From an uncultured Clostridia bacterium (GTDB taxonomy: Bacteria > Bacillota > Clostridia > Oscillospirales > Acutalibacteraceae), in NCBI GenBank assembly GCA_927362715.1, contig CAKMIX010000022.1:1-41897 (forward strand): 41,897 nucleotides of DNA, read 5' to 3'. The notes below the pieces were generated by a model. It was not told the origin of the DNA. It did not search any database and worked only from the letters and a program-made list of their open reading frames with translations. Numbering within the stretch: position 1 is the stretch's first letter; every line of letters starts with the position of its first letter. The translations under genes were made by a program, and so were the position numbers. Positions 36,563 to 41,897 of this stretch are shown here, in pieces.

Positions 36563-39124
36563 ATGAAAAAACAACAAAACGCGCCGCATGAGGAATACAT
36601 CCCGTTCGAGCAGCAAAAGATCATCAACGTGGAGATCAACCGGGAAATGAAAAAATCCTTTTTGGATTACTCCATGGCGGTCATCGTCTCCCGCGCGCTG
36701 CCCGATGTGCGCGATGGCTTAAAGCCCGTGCACCGGCGCATCCTCTATACGATGTATGAAAACAACCTCTACCCCGAAAAGGCGTACCGCAAATGTGCGG
36801 ATACCGTCGGTTCGGTGCTGGGACGGTACCACCCGCACGGCGATGCGTCCGTATACGACGCCATGGTGCGTCTGGCGCAGAGCTTTTCCATGCGGTATAT
36901 GCTTGTAGACGGCCACGGCAACTTCGGTTCGGTAGACGGCGACCCGCCCGCCGCATACCGCTATACCGAGTCGCGCATGAGCAAGATCTCCATGGAAATG
37001 CTCACGAATATCGACAAGGACACCGTCGATTTCATGCCCAACTACGACGACCGCTTAAAAGAACCGGTCGTGCTGCCCAGCCGTTTCCCGAACCTGCTTG
37101 TGAACGGCTCAACGGGCATCGCCGTCGGCATGGCGACGAATATCCCGCCGCACAACCTCGGCGAGGTCATCGACGGCGTCTGCCTGCTCATCGACAATCC
37201 CGATGCCTCTTTGGAACAGCTCATGGAGTGCATCAAGGGCCCCGACTTCCCGACGGCGGGCATCATCATGGGGCGCGCGGGCATCCGCGCGGCTTACGGC
37301 ACGGGGCGCGGCAAGATCACCGTCCGCGCCAGAGCCGAGATCGTGGAGAACGAAAAAACCGGGCGTTTTTCCATCGTCGTTACGGAGCTTCCCTATCAGG
37401 TCAACAAGGCGCGGCTGATCGAATCCATCGCCGACCTTGTGAAGGAAAAGCGCGTCGAGGGCATCGCCGACATCAACGACTATTCCAGCCGCGAGGGCAT
37501 GCGCATGGTCATTGATCTGAAACGCGACGCGAACCCCCAGGTGGTGCTCAACTATCTCTATCAATACACGCAGCTGCAGATCTCCTACGGCATCATCCAG
37601 CTCGCGCTCGTGAACGGCGAGCCGAAAACGCTGACCTTAAAGCAGATCTTGGCGCAGTATATCGCCTTCCAGTGCGAGGTCATCACCCGCCGCACGCAGT
37701 ACGACCTGAAAAAGGCGAAGGACCGCGAGCACATTTTGGAAGGTCTTGCGCGCGCCGTGGATATCGTGGATGAGATCATCGCCACCATCCGCGCGTGCAA
37801 GGGCGGCATCCCCGAAGCGAAAGCCGCGATCATGGAAAAATTCGATTTCGACGACGTGCAGGCTGCCGCCATCGTCGCCTACCGTCTCGGCCAGCTCGCC
37901 GGGCTTGAGATCCGCAAAATTTTGGACGAACGCGACGAGCTGCTGCGCAAGATTGCGGAATATGAGGACATCCTATCTTCAGATGCGCGCGTGCACGAGA
38001 TCGTCAAGACCGAGCTTTGCGCCATCCGCGACAAGTTCGCCGACGAGCGCCGCACCGAGATCGTCGGCGTTTCGGGCGAGGTGGATATCGAGGATCTCAT
38101 CCCCGAGGAGACCTGCGTTTACACGCTTACAAACATGGGCTACATCAAGCGTCAGAGCGTAGACACCTATCAGACGCAGCACCGCGGCGGCAAGGGCATC
38201 AAGGGCATGACCCGCCGCGAGGAGGACATCGCCGAGACCATGTTCACCTGCTCGTCGCACGATTATATCATGTTCTTTACGTCCTTAGGGCGCGTCTACC
38301 GCTTAAAGGGCTACGAGATCCCCGAGGGCAGCCGCCAAAGCCGCGGGATGAACATCGTCAATATCCTGCCGCTCTCACCGGACGAGCATGTTACCGCCAT
38401 GCTGCGTGTGCCCGACTTCGGCGCAGAAGAAACAAGCTACCTTTGCATGGTCACAAAACACGGCATCATCAAGCGCACCGAGCTTGACGCATATAAAAAT
38501 ATCCGCAAAAACGGCATTGCCGCCATTAACTTAGACGAGGGCGACGAGCTTTGCTGGGTGAAGCTGACCGACGGCAACCAAAAGCTCATGATCGCGACGA
38601 AAAAGGGTATGAGCATCGCCTTCCATGAGGCAGATGCGCGCTGCATCGGCAGAACGGCGCGCGGCGTGAAAGCCATCACCCTGGGGGCGGATGACTGCGT
38701 TGCGGGCATGTGCGTGCTCGACCCCGAAAAGAAGGTGCTGACCGTTACCGAGACCGGCTTCGGCAGGCGAAGCGACGTTTCCAACTACCGCATCCAGTCG
38801 CGCGGCGGCAAGGGGCTCATCAACTACCACACCGCGCGCTTCGGGGATGTGGCAGCCATCACAATGGTCGCGCCCGATGAGGACGTCATCCTGATCTCCT
38901 CCGACGGCATCCTCATCCGCATCCCCGTCTCCGACATCAGCGAGTTCGCAAGGCCCTCCAAGGGCGTGCGCGTGATGCGCGTCTCAGAGGGCGAAAAGAT
39001 CGTGACGCTGTCCGTCACCGAGCACGCATCCGAAAAAGAGGATGAGGCGGCTCAGCCGGACGAAAATGCGGAAAATCCCGCCGAAAATACGGAAACCGAA
39101 GCCGCAGACGGACAGGACGCATAA
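36563..39124 (+). CDS. gyrA: DNA gyrase subunit A
   Basis: GyrA (853 residues) cuts and rejoins DNA. Catalytic Tyr134 sits in AAYRYTESR. The C-terminal beta-pinwheel carries a GyrA box (QHRGGKG), which marks a supercoiling gyrase. The quinolone region reads [14 protein letters not shown], with Ala95 at the E. coli Ser83 position and Asp99 at Asp87. The last ~35 residues are an acidic Glu/Ala/Asp tail. Confidence 0.98.
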   Translation: MKKQQNAPHEEYIPFEQQKIINVEINREMKKSFLDYSMAVIVSRALPDVRDGLKPVHRRILYTMYENNLYPEKAYRKCADTVGSVLGRYHPHGDASVYDAMVRLAQSFSMRYMLVDGHGNFGSVDGDPPAAYRYTESRMSKISMEMLTNIDKDTVDFMPNYDDRLKEPVVLPSRFPNLLVNGSTGIAVGMATNIPPHNLGEVIDGVCLLIDNPDASLEQLMECIKGPDFPTAGIIMGRAGIRAAYGTGRGKITVRARAEIVENEKTGRFSIVVTELPYQVNKARLIESIADLVKEKRVEGIADINDYSSREGMRMVIDLKRDANPQVVLNYLYQYTQLQISYGIIQLALVNGEPKTLTLKQILAQYIAFQCEVITRRTQYDLKKAKDREHILEGLARAVDIVDEIIATIRACKGGIPEAKAAIMEKFDFDDVQAAAIVAYRLGQLAGLEIRKILDERDELLRKIAEYEDILSSDARVHEIVKTELCAIRDKFADERRTEIVGVSGEVDIEDLIPEETCVYTLTNMGYIKRQSVDTYQTQHRGGKGIKGMTRREEDIAETMFTCSSHDYIMFFTSLGRVYRLKGYEIPEGSRQSRGMNIVNILPLSPDEHVTAMLRVPDFGAEETSYLCMVTKHGIIKRTELDAYKNIRKNGIAAINLDEGDELCWVKLTDGNQKLMIATKKGMSIAFHEADARCIGRTARGVKAITLGADDCVAGMCVLDPEKKVLTVTETGFGRRSDVSNYRIQSRGGKGLINYHTARFGDVAAITMVAPDEDVILISSDGILIRIPVSDISEFARPSKGVRVMRVSEGEKIVTLSVTEHASEKEDEAAQPDENAENPAENTETEAADGQDA

Positions 39125-39237
39125 AAGTTTTAAATCTCGTAACAATTCCGTCGCAAACGCGTGGTATATCTGAGTAGAAGCGTCGGCGCAGCCGGCGAAG
39201 CCCTGCGGGGCGATTTCGGATGGAAGTGAGTGTGCGT

Positions 39238-40755
39238 ATGGAGAATATGCAAAACAACGCGCAAAATACGCAGGCAGCACACAACGGGCAAGGGGCAGCT
39301 CCGCCCGCGCCGGGCACGCAGCCTGTACAAAATGTGCAAAACCCGCAAAATGTGCAAAACCCGCAGACGGCACAGACGCCCGAACAGGCGGCGCCGTCCC
39401 AAACTGCGCGCGCACCGTATACCGCGCAGCAGCCGAATTTTGCGCAAAATCCGTATGTGAACCGTGCGCCGAACAGCGCGCAGAATCCGTATGTGAACCG
39501 TGCGCCGAACAGCGCGCAGAATCCATATGCCCAAAACACGGGCTATGCGAACCGTGCGCCGAACAGCGCGCAGAATCCGTATGCCCAAAACGCGGGCTAT
39601 GCGAACCGCCCGCCGAACAGCGCGCAGAATCCGTATGCCCAAAACACGGGCTATGCGAACCGCCCGCCCTACGGAACACAGAATCCGTATGGGCAGCGCC
39701 CGCCCTATGGGGCGCAGAACCCGCAAAACCCCCGCCCGCCTTACGGGCAGGGGCAGCCGCCTTACGGCTATCGGCCGCCCGCGCCGGATACCAAGGTCTA
39801 TATGTCGCCGGAAAAGCTGCGCGACCAGACGCAGATCCGCCGTATCAGCAACGCCACGGGGCTTTCCGTCATCGCGTTCACGGCGCTGCCGTTCCTGATC
39901 AGCTTTGCCTTGGCGCTCATCCCGGGCTTTTTTGATGTATATAACGGCAATTCCGTGTTTTATGTTTGCTTCAACGCCCTGTATTCGACCGTGGTGATCG
40001 GCGTCCCGTTTTACTGCGTCTACCGCTTCCTGCGCAAAAGACAGGCGATCGGCGAGCTGAACCTCGGCACGCCCGTAAACGGCGGCATGACCGCGCTTTT
40101 GATCTTCGCGGCGCTGATGTGCTGCATGGTGGGCAACTATGCCGCAAATTTCTTTTCCACGTTTGTCGAATCAATCTTCGGCATCCGGTTTGTCTCCCCG
40201 ACCGATGAATTCACGATCACGGGCGGCGCGACCTTTTTCCTGCGCGTTGTCCAGACCGCCGTTCTGCCCGCGCTCATCGAGGAATTTGCCGTGCGCGGGG
40301 TGGTCATGCAGCCTCTGCGGCGCTACGGCGACCGGTTCGCGCTGCTGATGTCGGCTTTCGTGTTTGCGCTTATGCACGGCAATATGGTGCAGATCCCCTT
40401 TGCGTTCATCGCAGGGCTTGCCATCGGCTACGCCGTCATCGCCACGGGCTCCATGTGGACGGGGGTGCTCATCCACTTCTGCAACAACCTGATCGCGGTC
40501 TGCTCAGAGGCGGCGTATGACCTGCTGCCCGAAGAGGCGGCGGCGCTCATCACCCTCGCGATGATGGCGCTGGTGTTCGTCGTGGGGCTGGTGTGCGCGA
40601 TCGTATACGCCAAGCGCTACGCCCGCGTGCCGCTCACAAAAACGAAGACGCAGCTCGACACGCGCGAAAAGAACCGCGCCTTTTTGTGCAGCGCGCCCAT
40701 GATCATCGCCATTGTCCTGCTGGTCTTGGAGACCATTCAATATGTGGAATTCTGA
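39238..40755 (+). CDS. CPBP-family (Rce1-like) intramembrane protein with repeat-rich N-terminus
   Basis: A membrane protein of about 505 residues. Residues 1-185 are disordered and rich in Asn/Gln/Pro/Ala/Tyr, with repeated NRAPNSAQNPY units. The rest has about seven or eight membrane segments with the three CPBP motifs: EEFAVR (348-353), FALMH (377-381 region, His380) and HFCNN (His413-Asn417). CPBP proteins include CAAX-type proteases and bacteriocin self-immunity proteins; the substrate here is unknown. I chose the ATG at 39238 because GGAAGTGAG lies seven bases upstream; an in-frame ATG at 39220 has no good site. The end overlaps tadA by 14 bp. Confidence 0.85.
   Translation: MENMQNNAQNTQAAHNGQGAAPPAPGTQPVQNVQNPQNVQNPQTAQTPEQAAPSQTARAPYTAQQPNFAQNPYVNRAPNSAQNPYVNRAPNSAQNPYAQNTGYANRAPNSAQNPYAQNAGYANRPPNSAQNPYAQNTGYANRPPYGTQNPYGQRPPYGAQNPQNPRPPYGQGQPPYGYRPPAPDTKVYMSPEKLRDQTQIRRISNATGLSVIAFTALPFLISFALALIPGFFDVYNGNSVFYVCFNALYSTVVIGVPFYCVYRFLRKRQAIGELNLGTPVNGGMTALLIFAALMCCMVGNYAANFFSTFVESIFGIRFVSPTDEFTITGGATFFLRVVQTAVLPALIEEFAVRGVVMQPLRRYGDRFALLMSAFVFALMHGNMVQIPFAFIAGLAIGYAVIATGSMWTGVLIHFCNNLIAVCSEAAYDLLPEEAAALITLAMMALVFVVGLVCAIVYAKRYARVPLTKTKTQLDTREKNRAFLCSAPMIIAIVLLVLETIQYVEF
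39457..39670 (+). repeat. In-frame tandem repeat in the CPBP gene
   Basis: Two 36-bp units (39457-39492, 39493-39528) are followed by 54-bp units at 39529-39582 and 39583-39636 and a partial third. They share the NRAPNSAQNPY coding core; the 54-bp form adds AQNTGYA. Multiples of three keep the frame. Confidence 0.88.
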
Positions 40756-41275
40756 CGCGCCGCGCCCCGTCCTTGCGGACAGCACCGCGGCAGAAGCGTT
40801 TATGCGGCTGGCGCTGCGCGAAGCGCAGAAAAGCGCCGCCGAGGGCGAAGTGCCTGTCGGGGCGGTCGTCGTGCGGAACGGCGAGGTTGTCGCCGTCGGG
40901 CGCAACCGCCGGGAAAAAGAAAAAAACGCCCTTGCCCATGCCGAGATCGAAGCGATCGACCGCGCGTGCAAGGCTTTAGGCGGCTGGCGGCTGTGGGAAT
41001 GCGAGCTGTTCGTGACGCTTGAGCCCTGCCCGATGTGCGCGGGCGCGATTGTGAACGCGCGCTTGCAAAGGGTGACCTACGGCGCGCGCGACCCGAAGAA
41101 CGGCGCGGTGGGCAGCGTGTTTTCGATGTTTTCCCTGCCCTTAACGCATAAGCCCGAAGCCGTGGGCGGCGTGCTCGAAAAAGAATGCGCCGAAGCGCTG
41201 ACCTCCTTTTTCAAGGAATTGCGGGAAAACAGAATTCAGAATTCAGAAAGCAGAGAGCAGAAGCAGGATAGGTAA
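40742..41275 (+). CDS. tadA: tRNA-specific adenosine deaminase TadA
   Basis: TadA (177 residues) deaminates A34 to inosine in tRNA(Arg). Zinc ligands are His67 (HAEIEAI, with proton shuttle Glu69), Cys96 and Cys99 (PCPMCAGAI). The ATG at 40742 has a GGAG site 10 bases upstream and overlaps the CPBP gene. Residues 164-177 (RIQNSESREQKQDR) are encoded by a five-unit heptamer array at 41230-41264 plus core sequence, and follow the point where the family usually ends. The tail thus appears to come from a repeat insertion at the original stop. Confidence 0.95.
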   Translation: MWNSDAPRPVLADSTAAEAFMRLALREAQKSAAEGEVPVGAVVVRNGEVVAVGRNRREKEKNALAHAEIEAIDRACKALGGWRLWECELFVTLEPCPMCAGAIVNARLQRVTYGARDPKNGAVGSVFSMFSLPLTHKPEAVGGVLEKECAEALTSFFKELRENRIQNSESREQKQDR

Positions 41276-41897
41276 GTTTGTTGAAACCGCGTGTTTGCAG
41301 AGCCTTTCGGCTGCGAAAACAAGTAAAATTCTGCTGAAACCTGTAGGGGCGGGCAGAACAGAATTCAGAAATTAGAAGTCAGAAATCAGATGCGGTGCGG
41401 GTAAGTTTTACGCATTGCCGTGGCTGCGCTGAAAAGTGGATGCTTTCTGTCGTAGGGGCGGGTCTTAAGTGCCCGCCTGAGAACAGAAGTCAGATTTCAG
41501 AGGTCAGAGGGCAGAAATCGTGCGGGGATGATTCATCAAAACTGCGTGTTTGTACAACCTTTCGGCTACGAAAACAAGTAAAATTCTGCTGAAACCTGTA
41601 GGGGCGGGTCTCTGCGCCCGCCCGTAAGAAAGTTGGATTTTGTAATCGGTTACGGCGAAAAACAGAATTATGGTTTTCATAACAGACGCAAGTTCTTTTC
41701 TTTCCGCACTCTGCTCGGGCGGGCACAGAGACCCGCCCCTACAGTGGTGCACGGTTCATTTCAGCGCAGCCGCGGTAATGCGTGAAACTTGCCTGCACCG
41801 CTTCTGACCTCTGGTTTCTAATTTCTGACATCTGAATGCAGCCCCGCCCCTACAGTGGTGCACGGTTCATTTCAGCGCAGCCGCGGTAATGCGTGAA
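41230..41897. repeat. Composite repeat region from tadA to the right edge
   Basis: Five heptamers 41230-41264 lie inside tadA. Then come a core with TTTCGGCTGCGAAAA; a terminus (41343); a five at 41359-41393; a core; a GTAGGGGCGGG hairpin (about 41452); a five at 41484-41518; a core; the minus 145-bp module 41598-41742; an inverted five 41800-41834; and a second copy of the 55 bp at 41732-41786 reaching the window end (41843-41897). No gene. Confidence 0.88.
41598..41742 (-). repeat. 145-bp GTAGGGGCGGG-bounded module (minus)
   Basis: Full copy, nearly identical to 17623-17767. Ends in CCCGCCCCTAC that is part of the 55-bp duplicated segment. Confidence 0.85.

Noticed and set aside
39015-39726. 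Antisense repetitive frames opposite the CPBP gene
   Set aside because: They mirror the in-frame tandem repeats of the real gene and carry no family features.
41504-41752. Short open frames encoding RAQRPAPT-type peptides (also near 17616-17903 and 28151-28480)
   Set aside because: They lie in the 145-bp modules, are read in different frames in different copies, and change with module degeneration; they are repeat artefacts.

Overview
The window spans the chromosomal replication origin of a Firmicute. Gene order matches the conserved origin neighbourhood of Bacillus and Clostridia: rpmH-rnpA-yidD-yidC-jag-mnmE-mnmG-rsmG-noc-parA-parB runs leftward, and dnaA-dnaN-yaaA-recF-remB-gyrB-gyrA runs rightward. 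All 23 genes left of about 27.6 kb are on the minus strand and all 9 genes right of 28.87 kb are on the plus strand, so every gene is co-oriented with a fork leaving the rpmH-dnaA interval. GC-rich coding sequence, GatCAB, LL-diaminopimelate aminotransferase plus DapF, and the ParB/Noc pair suggest a Clostridia member, probably Oscillospiraceae/Ruminococcaceae-like. That placement is inference; no database was searched.

Layout. 0.3-2.8 kb: a GH13 glycosidase and a family 4 uracil-DNA glycosylase. 3.0-7.5 kb: gatB, gatA, gatC and dapL in one operon. 8.2-10.1 kb: dapF and an ANTAR-domain regulator. 10.3-13.0 kb: guaB-glyA from a strong promoter. 13.4-17.0 kb: parA, a lipoprotein gene, parB and serS, ending in a terminator. 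18.4-27.6 kb: noc, rsmG, mnmG, mnmE, jag, yidC, yidD, rnpA, rpmH. 27.6-28.9 kb: the oriC candidate. 28.9-41.3 kb: dnaA to gyrA, then a CPBP-family membrane protein and tadA. Two perfect parS sites lie at 17325 and 20494, the second inside mnmG.

The most unusual content lies between the genes. Most intergenic gaps of 150-1400 bp are filled by a modular repeat. It has (i) arrays of a 7-bp unit, consensus YRGANNN, most often exactly five units (35 bp); (ii) short cores; and (iii) modules of about 145 bp bounded by GTAGGGGCGGG inverted repeats. About 45 arrays and 8 of the 145-bp modules occur here, in both orientations. They abut stop codons and ribosome-binding sites. Every TAG stop codon in the window lies in or next to this repeat material, and the C-termini of TadA, YaaA, GatB and the GH13 enzyme are partly encoded by heptamers.

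A second notable point is DnaA. Its recognition helix departs from the usual GGRDHTTV motif (here NGKTHSTV), I find no canonical TTATCCACA box near the origin, and five related TTTTGAACA-like 9-mers sit just after dnaA. A changed origin-recognition specificity is a testable possibility.
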